A DNA stretch of 64,000 nt from NCBI GenBank assembly GCA_002840765.1, contig PHCE01000019.1, positions 1 through 64,000 of the forward strand. Direction: 5' to 3'. Both the position numbers and the translations under genes were made by a program. This stretch comes from Betaproteobacteria bacterium HGW-Betaproteobacteria-7 (lineage in GTDB: Bacteria > Pseudomonadota > Gammaproteobacteria > Burkholderiales > Rhodocyclaceae). The notes under the pieces are model-generated. The model saw only the letters and a program-made list of their open reading frames with translations, was not told where the DNA came from and searched no databases. Below, one piece after another: positions 53,016 to 62,858 of the stretch. Positions within the stretch are counted from its first letter, which is position 1, and each line of letters starts with the position of its first letter.

Positions 53016-53714
53016 TCATTTGTTCAGTTGCTCGGCCGGGATCGCCTGGACTGAGCGGAAGGTGAGCTGGATGTGCTCGGCCAGCATGGCGGCGGCTTTG
53101 TCGGCATCGCGGCTGATCGCGGCCTGGAGCAGTGCTTCGTGCTCGATGTGGATATCGCGCGGAATCGGCTGCAGGTAGAGCGACATGCGCCGATAACGTT
53201 CAGCCTGCTGGTAGAGGATGGAGAGGAAGTGCTTGAGCCAGCGCGACGGGCAGGCGGCGATCAGGACCTCGTGGAATATCCGGTTGCGTTCTTCCCATTC
53301 CTCGCGGACTTCGCTGCCGATGCGCTTCTCCTCGGCCTTGGCCAGGCGGTGGAAGGCGGCCACCAGGTCGGCTTCCCAGGCGTCGTCGCCGATGGCGATC
53401 GACTGGCGCAGGGCTTCGCATTCGAGCATGACGCGGGTCCGGGTGATGTCCTCGAAATCCTCGAGCGACACCGGCGCGACGCGGAAGCCGCGCTGGCCCT
53501 GGCTGACCACCAGGGCGTCGGAAATCAGCAGCGAGAGTGCCTCGCGCAGGGTGCCGGCACCGACGCCGTAGTTGTCCTTGAGGTGCTCGACGCGGAGCTT
53601 CTCGCCCGGCACCAGGCTGCCTTCGATGATGTCCCGGCGCAGGGCCCGATAGGCCGATTCGACCAGGGTTTTGGGCTCGGCAGACAAGCCTTCGGCAGAT
53701 GCGCTGATGTTCAT
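53016..53714 (-). CDS. GntR-family (FadR/FCD type) regulator
   Basis: 232 residues. N-terminal winged HTH (LRRDIIEGSLVPGEKLRVEH, VGAGTLREALSLL) and a C-terminal FCD helical ligand domain with metal/ligand residues (RIFHEVLIAACPS, HEALLQAAISRDADKAAA). It splits dmpQ from dmpB on the opposite strand and probably represses its own gene and the dmpB operon through the palindrome in between. Such regulators respond to pathway acids; the ligand is unknown. It is absent from the classical dmp operon. Confidence 0.9.
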   Translation of the reverse strand: MNISASAEGLSAEPKTLVESAYRALRRDIIEGSLVPGEKLRVEHLKDNYGVGAGTLREALSLLISDALVVSQGQRGFRVAPVSLEDFEDITRTRVMLECEALRQSIAIGDDAWEADLVAAFHRLAKAEEKRIGSEVREEWEERNRIFHEVLIAACPSRWLKHFLSILYQQAERYRRMSLYLQPIPRDIHIEHEALLQAAISRDADKAAAMLAEHIQLTFRSVQAIPAEQLNK

Positions 53715-53755
53715 GATGTTTGGCTAAAACGTCCGGTGAGGTTGAAAAATTCTAA

Positions 53756-53767
53756 CCTGATATCAGG
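53756..53767. promoter_or_regulatory. Perfect palindrome, candidate GntR operator
   Basis: CCTGATATCAGG is a perfect 12-bp palindrome, 42 bases from the gntR start and about 130 from dmpB, in the shared divergent promoter region. Size and place fit a FadR-type operator. Confidence 0.55.
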
Positions 53768-53804
53768 AATTTTCGGGTGAATTTAAAAATCTCGAGAAAA
53801 ATGG

Positions 53805-53833
53805 TTGACATCGAGATTGTTTGAAAATATCGT
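53805..53833 (+). promoter_or_regulatory. Sigma-70-like promoter for the dmpB operon
   Basis: TTGACA (53805-53810), a 17-base spacer and TATCGT (53828-53833), 64 bases before dmpB. The AT-rich surroundings support it. It would give the lower pathway its own promoter, apart from the sigma-54 one. Confidence 0.5.
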
Positions 53834-53896
53834 CATGGTAAATCGATTGCATAGATTTCTTGTGTAGCACCACAGCAAAAATAGAGGAGCAGACAA

Positions 53897-54826
53897 ATGG
53901 CAATGACAGGAGTACTTCGCCCCGGGCACGTCGTGCTGCGGGTTCTCGATCTCGACGAGAGCGTCGAGTTTTACAAGAACGTCCTCGGCCTGGTCGAAAC
54001 CGGCCGCGACAGCCAGGGGCGCGTCTATTTCAAGGCTTGGGACGAGCGCGACCACAACAGCGTGCTGATCCGTCAGGCCGACACGGCCGGCCTCGATTTC
54101 GTCGGCTTCAAGGTCGACGGCGTGGCGACGCTGAACAAGCTGGAAGCCGATCTCAAGGACTACGGCGTCAAGACCGAGCGCATGCCGGCCGGCGAAATGC
54201 TGGCGACCGGCGAGCGGGTGCGCTTCCTGCTGCCGACCGGCCACACTTTCGAGCTCTATGCCGAGAAGACCGATATCGGCAACGGCCAGCCCTACGTCAA
54301 TCCGGAAGCCTGGGTGCCGGCCGCCGAACACGGCATCGCGCCGGTCCGCCTCGACCACATGCTGCTTTACGGGCCGGACATCGAAAAGGCGCAGGCCATC
54401 CTGCAGGACGTGCTGGGCTTCTACCTGGTCGAACACATCGTGCTCGAAGACGGCCAGACCGATCTGGCCATCTGGTTGTCCACCTCGATCAAGGCGCACG
54501 ACATCGCCTTCGTCCGCCATCCCGAGCCGGGCAAGCTGCACCATGTTTCCTTCCTGCTCGACAGTTGGGAAAAGGTACTGCGCGCCGCCGACCTGATGTC
54601 GATCAACCGCGTTTCCATCGACATCGGGCCGACCCGCCATGGCGTCACCCGCGGCACGACGATCTACGCTTTCGATCCTTCAGGCAACCGCTTCGAGACT
54701 TTCTGCGGCGGCTACCAGTCCTATCCGGACGGCAAGCCGGTCAAGTGGACAATCGACGATGCCGGGCGCGGCGTCTTCTATCACGACCGCAAGCTCAACG
54801 ACACCTTCCTGACCGTGGTGACCTGA
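53897..54826 (+). CDS. dmpB: Catechol 2,3-dioxygenase, main pathway copy
   Basis: 309 residues, type I extradiol dioxygenase turning catechol into 2-hydroxymuconic semialdehyde. Iron ligands His154 (RLDHMLLYGP), the KLHH His at about 215 and Glu267 (NRFETFCGG); acid/base residues His201 (KAHDIAF), His248 (PTRHGVTRG) and Tyr257. AGGAG lies 11 bases before ATG. Its stop overlaps the start of the next gene. It is paralogous to the copy at 33858. Confidence 0.95.
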   Translation: MAMTGVLRPGHVVLRVLDLDESVEFYKNVLGLVETGRDSQGRVYFKAWDERDHNSVLIRQADTAGLDFVGFKVDGVATLNKLEADLKDYGVKTERMPAGEMLATGERVRFLLPTGHTFELYAEKTDIGNGQPYVNPEAWVPAAEHGIAPVRLDHMLLYGPDIEKAQAILQDVLGFYLVEHIVLEDGQTDLAIWLSTSIKAHDIAFVRHPEPGKLHHVSFLLDSWEKVLRAADLMSINRVSIDIGPTRHGVTRGTTIYAFDPSGNRFETFCGGYQSYPDGKPVKWTIDDAGRGVFYHDRKLNDTFLTVVT

Positions 54827-55254
54827 TGCAAGTCGCCGCCAGCACGCCGGGGATTAGCGCCGAGGCGGCAGCCGCCGCCTGCAGCGCGGCGGTCGCCCAT
54901 GCCGCCGCCAGCGGCTGGCGGATCAACGTCGCGGTCGTCGACCGCGGCGGCAACCTGATGGCTTTCCTGCGCCAGCCGGGGGCCTTCATCCACTCGATCC
55001 AGATTGCCATCGACAAGGCCTACACCGCGGCCAGCTTCGGTTTCCCGACCAAGGCCTGGATGGGGGCGATCGGCCACGACGACGGGATGAAGCTCGGCTT
55101 CGCCAGCCAGCCGCGCCTGATCGTTTTTGGTGGCGGCCTGCCGGTGCCCGGCGAGGGCGGCGAATGGCTCGGCGGCATCGGGGTTTCCGGTGCCTCGGAA
55201 GCCGAAGACGAAGAATGCGCCAGAGCCGGGCTGACGGCCATCGGCCTGGCCTGA
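54826..55254 (+). CDS. GlcG/HbpS-like (DUF336) protein
   Basis: 142 residues of the GlcG/HbpS family (GWRINVAVVDRGGNLMAFLR, DKAYTAASFGFPTK, GGLPVPGEGGEWLGGIGVSG). Members bind haem, cob(I)alamin or small molecules, or have no known role. Similar genes follow extradiol dioxygenase genes in several phenol clusters, though not in the classical dmp operon. Its ATG overlaps the dmpB stop (TGATG), implying coupled translation. A protective or carrier role for the dioxygenase is inference. Confidence 0.85.
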   Translation: MQVAASTPGISAEAAAAACSAAVAHAAASGWRINVAVVDRGGNLMAFLRQPGAFIHSIQIAIDKAYTAASFGFPTKAWMGAIGHDDGMKLGFASQPRLIVFGGGLPVPGEGGEWLGGIGVSGASEAEDEECARAGLTAIGLA

Positions 55255-55278
55255 GAACAAGCAACCACAGAGGACAGA

Positions 55279-56733
55279 ATGAAACAGATCCTGAATTTCA
55301 TTAATGGCGAGTTCGTCGCCACCGGCAAGCAGTTCGAGAAGCGCACGCCGCTCGACAACAGCGTCATCGGCCTGGTGCACGAGGCCGGCAAGGCCGAGGT
55401 CGACGCGGCTGTCGCTGCTGCCCGCGCCGCGCTGAACGGGCCGTGGGGCCGGATGACGGTGCATGAGCGCACCGATATCCTGAACAAGGTGGCCGACGAG
55501 ATCAGCCGCCGCTTCGACGAATTCCTCGCCGCCGAATGCGCCGATACCGGCAAGCCGCAAAGCCTCGCCTCGCATATCGACATTCCGCGCGGCGCCGCCA
55601 ACTTCAAGATTTTCGCCGACGTGATCAAGAACGCGCCGACCGAATTTTTTGAGACGGCGACGCCGGACGGCCGTGGCGCGATCAATTACGCGATGCGCCG
55701 GCCGGTCGGCGTGGTCGGTGTCGTCTGCCCGTGGAACCTGCCGCTGTTGTTGATGACCTGGAAAGTCGGCCCGGCGCTGGCCTGCGGCAACGCCGTCGTC
55801 GTCAAGCCGTCGGAGGAAACGCCATCCACCGCCACGCTGCTCGGCGAAGTGATGAATGCCTGCGGCGTGCCGAAGGGCGTGTACAACGTGGTGCACGGTT
55901 TCGGCCCGAACTCGGCCGGCGAATTCCTGACCACCAACCAGGGCGTCAATGCCATCACCTTCACCGGCGAGACGCGCACCGGCGCGGCGATCATGAAGGC
56001 CGCCGCCGACGGCGCCCGGCCGGTGTCGCTGGAAATGGGCGGCAAGAACCCGGCCATCGTCTTCGCCGACGCCAACCTGGATGTCGCCATCGAGGCCACC
56101 ATCCGCTCCTGCTTCTCCAACTGTGGCCAGGTCTGCCTGGGTACCGAGCGCGTCTATGTCGAGCGCCCCCTCTTCGACACTTTCGTCGCCGCCCTGAAGG
56201 CCGGCGCCGAGAAGCTGAAGCTCGGCGTGCCCAGTGACCCGGAAGCCAACATGGGGCCGCTGGTCAGCCAGGAACACCGCGACAAGGTGCTGTCCTACTA
56301 CCGCAAGGCGGTCGACGAGGGGGCCACGGTGGTCACCGGCGGCGGCATTCCCGAGATGCCGGGCGAACTGGCCAACGGTGCCTGGGTGCAGCCGACGATC
56401 TGGACCGGCCTCGACGAAAACGCTGCCGTGGTGCGCGAGGAAATCTTCGGACCCTGTACGACGGTGATGCCCTTCGACAGCGAAGAGGAAGTCATCAAGC
56501 GCGCCAACAACACGACTTACGGCCTGGCCGCCTCGGTGTTCACCCAGGACGTCAATCGCGCCCACCGTGTTGCCGGCAGGATCGAAGCCGGTCTGGTCTG
56601 GGTCAACAGCTGGTTCCTGCGCGACCTGCGCACGCCGTTCGGCGGCGCCAAGCAATCCGGCATCGGCCGCGAGGGCGGTGTGCATTCGCTCGAGTTCTAC
56701 ACCGAACTCAAGAACGTCTGCATCAAGCTGTAA
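55279..56733 (+). CDS. dmpC: 2-Hydroxymuconic semialdehyde dehydrogenase
   Basis: 484 residues of the NAD-dependent aldehyde dehydrogenase family. Catalytic Glu in LEMGGKNPAIVF, catalytic Cys in CGQVCLGTERVY, NAD-binding in FTGETRTGAA. It oxidises the ring-cleavage aldehyde to 4-oxalocrotonate, opening the dehydrogenase branch completed by DmpI and DmpH. Confidence 0.93.
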   Translation: MKQILNFINGEFVATGKQFEKRTPLDNSVIGLVHEAGKAEVDAAVAAARAALNGPWGRMTVHERTDILNKVADEISRRFDEFLAAECADTGKPQSLASHIDIPRGAANFKIFADVIKNAPTEFFETATPDGRGAINYAMRRPVGVVGVVCPWNLPLLLMTWKVGPALACGNAVVVKPSEETPSTATLLGEVMNACGVPKGVYNVVHGFGPNSAGEFLTTNQGVNAITFTGETRTGAAIMKAAADGARPVSLEMGGKNPAIVFADANLDVAIEATIRSCFSNCGQVCLGTERVYVERPLFDTFVAALKAGAEKLKLGVPSDPEANMGPLVSQEHRDKVLSYYRKAVDEGATVVTGGGIPEMPGELANGAWVQPTIWTGLDENAAVVREEIFGPCTTVMPFDSEEEVIKRANNTTYGLAASVFTQDVNRAHRVAGRIEAGLVWVNSWFLRDLRTPFGGAKQSGIGREGGVHSLEFYTELKNVCIKL

Positions 56734-56745
56734 GGCGTCGGCCGC

Positions 56746-57570
56746 ATGACTGCAACCTCTCCCGAAATCGGCCGCCAGATCGTCGCCGGCGGCATCGCCA
56801 CCAACGTCCACGATGTCGGTAGCGGGGCGCCGGTGCTGCTGATCCACGGTTCCGGGCCGGGCGTCACCGCCTGGGCCAACTGGCGGCTGGTGCTGCCGGA
56901 ACTGGGCAAGACCTGCCGGGCGATCGCCCCGGACATGCTCGGCTTCGGTTTCACCGAGCGGCCGGCTGGCCAGCGCTACGGGCTCGACGCCTGGGTGGCG
57001 CATGCCGTCGGTCTGCTCGACGCGCTCGGCATCGAGCAGACCGACCTGGTCGGCAATTCCTTCGGCGGCGCCATCGCGCTGGCGCTGGCCATCCGCCATC
57101 CGCAACGGGTGCGCCGGCTGGTGCTGATGGGCAGCGTCGGCGTGCCCTTCGCCATCACGCCGGAACTCGACGCGGTCTGGGGCTACCAGCCGTCGCTGCC
57201 GGCGATGCGCGACCTGCTCGACATCTTCGCCCACGACCGCGGGCTGGTCACCGACGAACTGGCCGAGCTGCGCTATCAGGCGAGCATCCGGCCGGGCTTC
57301 CAGGAGTCCTTCGCCGCCATGTTCCCGGCCCCGCGCCAGCGCTGGGTCGATGCGCTGGCCAGCAGCGAGGCCGACATCCGGGCGATCACCCACCAGACGC
57401 TGATCATCCACGGCCGCGACGACCGGGTCATCCCGCTGAGCAACTCGCTGACGCTGAACCGCTGGATCGACGATTCGCAATTGCACGTTTTCGGTCGCTG
57501 CGGCCACTGGGTGCAGATCGAGCACAGCGCCGATTTCAACCATCTGGTCGGCCATTTCCTGGCCGGCTGA
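56746..57570 (+). CDS. dmpD: 2-Hydroxymuconic semialdehyde hydrolase
   Basis: 274 residues, alpha/beta hydrolase of the meta-cleavage product hydrolase family. Nucleophile Ser in VGNSFGGAIAL, oxyanion HGSGPG, Asp in HGRDDRVIP, His in CGHWVQIEH. All catalytic residues present, unlike the hydrolase at 7023. It serves the hydrolytic branch for ketone or aldehyde ring-fission products. Confidence 0.93.
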   Translation: MTATSPEIGRQIVAGGIATNVHDVGSGAPVLLIHGSGPGVTAWANWRLVLPELGKTCRAIAPDMLGFGFTERPAGQRYGLDAWVAHAVGLLDALGIEQTDLVGNSFGGAIALALAIRHPQRVRRLVLMGSVGVPFAITPELDAVWGYQPSLPAMRDLLDIFAHDRGLVTDELAELRYQASIRPGFQESFAAMFPAPRQRWVDALASSEADIRAITHQTLIIHGRDDRVIPLSNSLTLNRWIDDSQLHVFGRCGHWVQIEHSADFNHLVGHFLAG

Positions 57571-57585
57571 TTCAAGGAAAAGACG

Positions 57586-58368
57586 ATGGAACAGACACAA
57601 ATCACACAACTGGGCGACGAGCTGTACACCGCTCTGACGACCGGCCAGACGGTCAGCCCGCTGACTTCGCGCGGCTTCGAGATCACCATCGAAGACGCTT
57701 ACCACATCCAGCAACGGATGCTTTCGCGCCGTCTGGAGAAGGGCGAGAAGGTCATCGGCAAGAAGATCGGCGTGACCAGCGCCGCGGTCATGAACCTGCT
57801 CGGCGTGCATCAGCCGGACTTCGGCTACCTGCTCGACGGCATGGTGTACAACGAGGGTGAGTCGATTCCGATGGACACGCTGATCCAGCCCAAGGCCGAA
57901 GGCGAAATTGCCTTCCTGCTGAAGAAGGACCTGATGGGTCCGGGCGTCACGGCGGCCGACGTGCTGGCCGCCACGGCCGGCGTCATGGCCTGCTTCGAGA
58001 TCGTTGATTCGCGCATCACCGACTGGAAGATCAAGATCCAGGACACCGTCGCCGACAACGCCTCCTGCGGCGTCTTCGTCCTTGGCGACCAGCTGGTCGA
58101 CATTGCCAACGTCGATCTGGCGCTGTGCGGCATGGTGCTGGAGAAGAACGGCGAGATCGTCGTCACCGGCGCCGGCGCGGCGACCATGGGCCATCCGGTC
58201 AATGCCATGGTCTGGCTGGCCAACACGCTGGGCCGCCTGGGCATCTCCCTGAAGGCCGGCGACATCGTGCTCTCCGGCGCGATGGGCGCCATGGTGCCGG
58301 TGGTCAAGGGCGACAGCCTGCGCGTCACCATCGGCGGCATCGGCGGCTGCTCGGTACGTTTCGTCTGA
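57586..58368 (+). CDS. dmpE: 2-Oxopent-4-enoate hydratase
   Basis: 260 residues of the DmpE/MhpD hydratase family (VIGKKIGVTSAAVMNLLGV, PKAEGEIAFLL, EIVDSRITDWKIKI with metal-binding Glu). It adds water to 2-hydroxypenta-2,4-dienoate to give 4-hydroxy-2-oxovalerate. Related to DmpH at 61762, as in known pathways. Confidence 0.93.
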   Translation: MEQTQITQLGDELYTALTTGQTVSPLTSRGFEITIEDAYHIQQRMLSRRLEKGEKVIGKKIGVTSAAVMNLLGVHQPDFGYLLDGMVYNEGESIPMDTLIQPKAEGEIAFLLKKDLMGPGVTAADVLAATAGVMACFEIVDSRITDWKIKIQDTVADNASCGVFVLGDQLVDIANVDLALCGMVLEKNGEIVVTGAGAATMGHPVNAMVWLANTLGRLGISLKAGDIVLSGAMGAMVPVVKGDSLRVTIGGIGGCSVRFV

Positions 58369-58376
58369 GGCCGACG

Positions 58377-59171
58377 ATGGATTTCCAGATCAACGGCAAG
58401 ACCGCACTGGTGACCGGCTCGACCGCCGGCATCGGCTTCGCCATCGCCGCCGAACTGGCACGCGAGGGGGCGGCGGTGGTTATCAACGGCCGCCAGCAGG
58501 CCGGTGTCGATGCGGCACTCGGCCGCCTGCGGGAGCAGGTGCCGGATGCCCGGGTCAGCGGCGTTGCCGCCGATCTGGCCGGTGCCGCCGGTTGCCAGAC
58601 GCTGTTTGCCGCCTGTCCGCAGGCCGACATCGTGGTGAACAACCTCGGCATCTTCGCCCCGGCGTCCTTCGAGTCCATCTCCGACAGCGAATGGCAACGT
58701 TTCTTCGACACCAACGTGATGAGCGGCGTGCGCGTCGCCCGGCACTACCTGCCGGCGATGAAGGCCGCCAACTGGGGGCGCATCGTTTTCATCTCCAGCG
58801 AGTCCGGCATCAACACGCCGGGTGAGATGGTCCATTACGGCATGACCAAGTCGGCCCAGCTCGCCGTTTCCCGTGGCCTGGCCCAGAGCTGCGCCGGCAC
58901 CGGCGTCACGGTCAATGCCGTGCTGCCCGGGCCGACGCGTTCCGAAGGCGTCGGCGATTTCTTCGCCAAGCTGGCCGGCGAGGCCGGCATCAGCATCGAT
59001 GAAATGGAGCGCCGCTTCTTCGCCGAAGGCCGGCCGACTTCCATCCTCAAACGCATGATCGAGCCCGCCGAAGTGGCGGCGCTGGTCGCCTACGTCTGCA
59101 GCGCCCGCGCCTCGGCGACCACCGGGGCCGCGCTGCGCGTCGAGGGCGGCATCGTGTCGACGATCTGTTGA
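58377..59171 (+). CDS. Short-chain dehydrogenase/reductase inserted in the meta operon
   Basis: 264 residues with an intact SDR active site: TGSTAGIGFAIA cofactor loop, NNLG, SSESG and YGMTK (YxxxK). ATG 58377 lies 8 bases after dmpE. Not part of classical dmp operons; it could act on a side product or on the semialdehyde. Substrate unknown. Confidence 0.88.
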   Translation: MDFQINGKTALVTGSTAGIGFAIAAELAREGAAVVINGRQQAGVDAALGRLREQVPDARVSGVAADLAGAAGCQTLFAACPQADIVVNNLGIFAPASFESISDSEWQRFFDTNVMSGVRVARHYLPAMKAANWGRIVFISSESGINTPGEMVHYGMTKSAQLAVSRGLAQSCAGTGVTVNAVLPGPTRSEGVGDFFAKLAGEAGISIDEMERRFFAEGRPTSILKRMIEPAEVAALVAYVCSARASATTGAALRVEGGIVSTIC

Positions 59172-59195
59172 GTCGGCAAACCAAGGAGAACACCC

Positions 59196-59810
59196 ATGGC
59201 ACGCCTTGATCCCCTGCCCATTGAAAGCACTCCAGAACTGGCGGAGGAATTCGCCTTTTTCGAGCGCACGCTCGGCTTCGTGCCGAACAGCCTGCTGACC
59301 ATGGCGCATCGTCCGGCCCTGGCCAAGGGGCTGATCGCGTTGAGTCGGGGCGTGTACGACCCGAAAGGCGAAGTCGATCTCGGCCTGAAACGCCTGATCG
59401 GCCATGTGGCCAGCATGGCGGCCGGCTGCATGTACTGCCGGGCGCATACGGCGACCAGTGCGCTGCGCCATGGTGTGGCGGCGGACAAGCTGGCGGCCGT
59501 TGCCGAGTACCGGAGCCATCCGCTGTTTTCCGAGGCGGAACGCGCCGCGCTCGACTTCGCGCTGGCCGCGGCCAGCGTACCCAATGACGTGAACGATGAA
59601 TGCTTTGCCCGCCTGCGGGCGTTCTGGAGCGCCGGCCAGATCGTCGAGATTCTCGCCGTGATCGCGCTGTTCGGCTTCTTCAATCGCTGGAACGACTCGC
59701 TGGCCACGACGCTCGAGGCGGAGCCTCATGAAACTGCGCGCCAGGTGCTGGGCCGGACAGGCTGGCAGCTTGGCAAACATGAACCCAATCAGAAGGATGA
59801 AATCCGATGA
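59196..59810 (+). CDS. Carboxymuconolactone decarboxylase/AhpD-like protein
   Basis: 204 residues of the CMD/AhpD superfamily with the CxxC motif [16 protein letters not shown], and a downstream helix pair ([20 protein letters not shown]). CxxC members are usually peroxidase or thiol-oxidoreductase proteins; a role against oxidative damage during aromatic breakdown is inference. Its stop overlaps the dmpF start (ATGA). Not in the classical operon. Confidence 0.82.
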   Translation: MARLDPLPIESTPELAEEFAFFERTLGFVPNSLLTMAHRPALAKGLIALSRGVYDPKGEVDLGLKRLIGHVASMAAGCMYCRAHTATSALRHGVAADKLAAVAEYRSHPLFSEAERAALDFALAAASVPNDVNDECFARLRAFWSAGQIVEILAVIALFGFFNRWNDSLATTLEAEPHETARQVLGRTGWQLGKHEPNQKDEIR

Positions 59811-60721
59811 AAAAAATCAAATGTGCGTTGATCGGTCCCGGCAACATCGGCACCGACCTGCTCTACAAACTGCAGCGCAGCCCCGTTCTCGAGCCGGTCT
59901 GGATGGTCGGCATCGATCCCGAATCGGAGGGCCTGAAGCGCGCCGCCGAGATGGGCCTGAAAGTCACCGCCGACGGCGTCGACGGCCTGCTGCCGCACGT
60001 GCTGGCCGACAATGTGCAGATCGCCTTCGACGCCACCTCGGCCTATGTGCACGCCGAGAACAGCCGCAAGCTGAACGCGCTCGGCGTGCTGATGATCGAC
60101 CTGACGCCGGCTGCCGTCGGCCCCTACTGCGTGCCGCCGGTCAATCTGAAGGAGCACGTCGGCAAGCGCGAGATGAACGTGAACATGGTCACCTGCGGTG
60201 GCCAGGCCACGATTCCGATGGTCGCTGCCGTCTCGCGCGTGCAGAAGGTCAAGTACGGCGAAATCGTCGCCACGGTCTCCTCCAAGTCGGCCGGCCCGGG
60301 CACGCGCAAGAACATCGACGAGTTCACCCGCACCACCGCCGGCGCCGTCGAGCAGGTCGGCGGGGCGGAGCAGGGCAAGGCGATCATCATCATCAACCCG
60401 GCCGAGCCGCCGCTGATCATGCGCGACACCGTGCATTGCCTGACCGAGGAAGAACCGCAGCGCGACGCGATCACCGAATCCATCCACGCGATGATCAAGG
60501 AAGTGCAGAAGTACGTGCCGGGCTACCGGCTGGTCAACGGCCCGGTGTTCGACGGCAACCGTGTCTCCGTCTTTATGGAAGTGCAGGGCCTCGGCGACTT
60601 CCTGCCGACCTACGCCGGCAACCTGGACATCATGACCGCCGCTGGCGCGCGCACGGCCGAGATGTTCGCCGAGGAAATGATCAAAGGCACGCTCAAGCTC
60701 GAGCCGACCAAAGCAGCCTAA
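59807..60721 (+). CDS. dmpF: Acetaldehyde dehydrogenase (acylating)
   Basis: 304 residues. NAD loop [13 protein letters not shown], catalytic Cys in [12 protein letters not shown], and RDTVHC and [16 protein letters not shown]. It turns acetaldehyde into acetyl-CoA within a channelling complex with DmpG, whose gene follows 12 bases later. Confidence 0.95.
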   Translation: MKKIKCALIGPGNIGTDLLYKLQRSPVLEPVWMVGIDPESEGLKRAAEMGLKVTADGVDGLLPHVLADNVQIAFDATSAYVHAENSRKLNALGVLMIDLTPAAVGPYCVPPVNLKEHVGKREMNVNMVTCGGQATIPMVAAVSRVQKVKYGEIVATVSSKSAGPGTRKNIDEFTRTTAGAVEQVGGAEQGKAIIIINPAEPPLIMRDTVHCLTEEEPQRDAITESIHAMIKEVQKYVPGYRLVNGPVFDGNRVSVFMEVQGLGDFLPTYAGNLDIMTAAGARTAEMFAEEMIKGTLKLEPTKAA

Positions 60722-60733
60722 GGAGAATAGAAC

Positions 60734-61765
60734 ATGAGTTTGCGCGGCAAGAAAATCACCGTCCACGACATGACCCTGCGTGACGGCATGCATCCCAAGC
60801 GTCACCTGATGACGCTCGAGCAGATGATCAGCATCGCCACTGGCCTCGACAACGCCGGCGTGCCGCTGATCGAAGTCACCCACGGCGACGGCCTCGGCGG
60901 TTCGTCGGTCAATTACGGCTTCCCGGCGCACACCGACGCGGAATACCTCGGTGCCGTGATCCCGAAAATGAAGCAGGCCAAGGTCTCGGCCCTGCTGCTG
61001 CCCGGCATCGGCACCGTCGATCACCTGCAGATGGCACGCGATCTCGGCGTCCATACCATCCGCGTCGCCACCCACTGCACCGAAGCCGATGTCTCCGAGC
61101 AGCACATCACCATGGCGCGCAAGCTGGACATGGACACCGTCGGCTTCCTGATGATGGCCCACATGAACAGCGCCGACGGCCTGGTCAAGCAGGCGAAGTT
61201 GATGGAAAGCTACGGCGCCAATTGCATCTACATCACCGACTCGGCCGGCCACCTGCTGCCGGACGGCGTCAAGGAACGCCTCGGCGCGGTGCGTGCGGCG
61301 CTGAAGCCGGAAACCGAACTCGGCTTCCACGGCCACCACAACCTGGCGATGGGCGTCGCCAACTCGATCGCCGCCATTGAAGTCGGCGCCAACCGGATCG
61401 ACGCGGCCGCCGCCGGCCTTGGGGCCGGGGCCGGAAACACGCCGATGGAGGTCTTTATCGCCGTGTGCAGCCTGATGGGCATCGAAACCGGCGTCGATGT
61501 CGCCAGGATCACCGACGTCGCCGAAGACCTGGTGGTGCCGATCATGGATTTCCCGATCCGCATCGACCGCGACGCGCTGACCCTGGGTTACGCCGGCGTC
61601 TATGGCTCCTTCCTGCTGTTCGCCAAGCGCGCTTCCGTCAAGTACGGCGTGCCGGCGCGCGAAATCCTGGTCGAGCTCGGCCGGCGCGGCATGGTCGGCG
61701 GCCAGGAAGACATGATTGAAGACACCGCCATCACCATGGCCAGAGAACGGGGATTGATCGCATGA
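60734..61765 (+). CDS. dmpG: 4-Hydroxy-2-oxovalerate aldolase
   Basis: 343 residues, DRE-TIM-barrel aldolase giving pyruvate and acetaldehyde. [14 protein letters not shown] carries the metal Asp and catalytic His; [15 protein letters not shown] the metal-binding histidines. It forms a complex with DmpF. Stop overlaps the dmpH start (ATGA). Confidence 0.95.
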   Translation: MSLRGKKITVHDMTLRDGMHPKRHLMTLEQMISIATGLDNAGVPLIEVTHGDGLGGSSVNYGFPAHTDAEYLGAVIPKMKQAKVSALLLPGIGTVDHLQMARDLGVHTIRVATHCTEADVSEQHITMARKLDMDTVGFLMMAHMNSADGLVKQAKLMESYGANCIYITDSAGHLLPDGVKERLGAVRAALKPETELGFHGHHNLAMGVANSIAAIEVGANRIDAAAAGLGAGAGNTPMEVFIAVCSLMGIETGVDVARITDVAEDLVVPIMDFPIRIDRDALTLGYAGVYGSFLLFAKRASVKYGVPAREILVELGRRGMVGGQEDMIEDTAITMARERGLIA

Positions 61766-62550
61766 AACTGAACCAGAACACCATTGCCGGCCTGGCCGAA
61801 CTGCTGGAAACCGCAGAGCTGCAGGCCCACGACGTGGTCAAGATCACCGACGCCCATCCCGAGATGGACTGGGACGACGCCTACGCCATCCAGGCCGAGA
61901 TCCTGCGGCGCAAGCTGGCGCGCGGCAATCGCGTCGTCGGCCTGAAATGCGGCCTGACCTCGCGCGCCAAGATGAAGCAGATGGGCGTCGACACGCCGTG
62001 CTTCGGCTTCCTGGTCGACACCTTCACGGTCGCCGACGGTGGCGAGGTGAAGATCAAGGAACTGATCCATCCGAAGGTCGAACCGGAAATCGTCTTCGTG
62101 CTCAAGCAGGCCTTGCGCGGCCCGGGCTGCCATGTCGGCGCGGTGCTCGCTGCCACCGATTTCGTCATGCCCGGCATCGAGGTCATCGACTCGCGCTACC
62201 GCGACTTCAAGTTCGATCTGAAGAGCGTCATCGCCGACAACTGCTCGTCGTCGCGCTATGCGCTGGGCGGCATGGCGGTGCCGCTGGCCGGGCTCGACCT
62301 GCGCACGCTGGGCGTGGTCATGGAGAAGAACGGCCAGCCCGTCGCCATCGGCGCCGGCGCCGCCGTGCTCGGTCATCCGGCGGCGGCCATCGCCATGCTG
62401 GCCAACCACCTGGGCGCCCGCGACCAGGAGATCCCGGCCGGCACGATGATCCTCTCCGGCGGCGTCACCGAAGCGGTGGCCGTCGCCGCCGGCGATCACG
62501 TCAGCCTGCGCATCCAGTCGCTGGGTGGCGTCAGCCTCAAGTTCATCTGA
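61762..62550 (+). CDS. dmpH: 4-Oxalocrotonate decarboxylase
   Basis: 262 residues of the DmpH/DmpE family ([45 protein letters not shown]). It decarboxylates 2-oxohex-3-enedioate to 2-hydroxypentadienoate for DmpE. Normal length and position. Confidence 0.93.
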   Translation: MKLNQNTIAGLAELLETAELQAHDVVKITDAHPEMDWDDAYAIQAEILRRKLARGNRVVGLKCGLTSRAKMKQMGVDTPCFGFLVDTFTVADGGEVKIKELIHPKVEPEIVFVLKQALRGPGCHVGAVLAATDFVMPGIEVIDSRYRDFKFDLKSVIADNCSSSRYALGGMAVPLAGLDLRTLGVVMEKNGQPVAIGAGAAVLGHPAAAIAMLANHLGARDQEIPAGTMILSGGVTEAVAVAAGDHVSLRIQSLGGVSLKFI

Positions 62551-62567
62551 GCCGGAAAGGGAACGAC

Positions 62568-62759
62568 ATGCCGTTCGCCCAGATTTATTTGCTTGAGGGC
62601 CGGACCGACGAGCAGAAGAAAGTGCTCATCGAGAAGGTTTCTGCCGCCATGGCCGAGGCGCTCGGCGCGCCGCTGGAAAACACGCGGGTGTGGATCCACG
62701 ACGTGCCCAAGGCGCAGTGGGGGATCGGCGGCCAGACCGCTCTGGATCTCGGGCGCTAG
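62568..62759 (+). CDS. dmpI: 4-Oxalocrotonate tautomerase
   Basis: 63 residues. Catalytic Pro1 after Met (MPFAQIYLLEGRT), Arg11 in EGR, Arg39 in TRVWIHD, and the WGIGG end. AAAGGGA precedes the ATG. It converts 2-hydroxymuconate to 2-oxohex-3-enedioate. Compare the two-domain fused homologue at 32626. Confidence 0.93.
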   Translation: MPFAQIYLLEGRTDEQKKVLIEKVSAAMAEALGAPLENTRVWIHDVPKAQWGIGGQTALDLGR

Positions 62760-62807
62760 CGCCGGACCGGGCAGGGCCGGCGCTGCGGGCGGCGTTTTCG
62801 CGCCGCT

Positions 62808-62829
62808 GGCGGCCGGCTGTCCGGCCGCC
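62808..62829 (+). terminator. Strong GC hairpin after dmpI
   Basis: GGCGGCCGG-CTGT-CCGGCCGCC is a perfect 9-bp stem with a 4-base loop, about 50 bases after dmpI. There is no T run, so termination may be Rho-dependent. Confidence 0.45.
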
Positions 62830-62858
62830 GCGACCAGCCCCGGTTTCCATACCGTCAC

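Noticed and set aside
53016-53714. GntR gene as a foreign insertion
   Set aside because: Its GC and codon use match the operon and the operator-like palindrome is in place, so it seems a settled part of the region.
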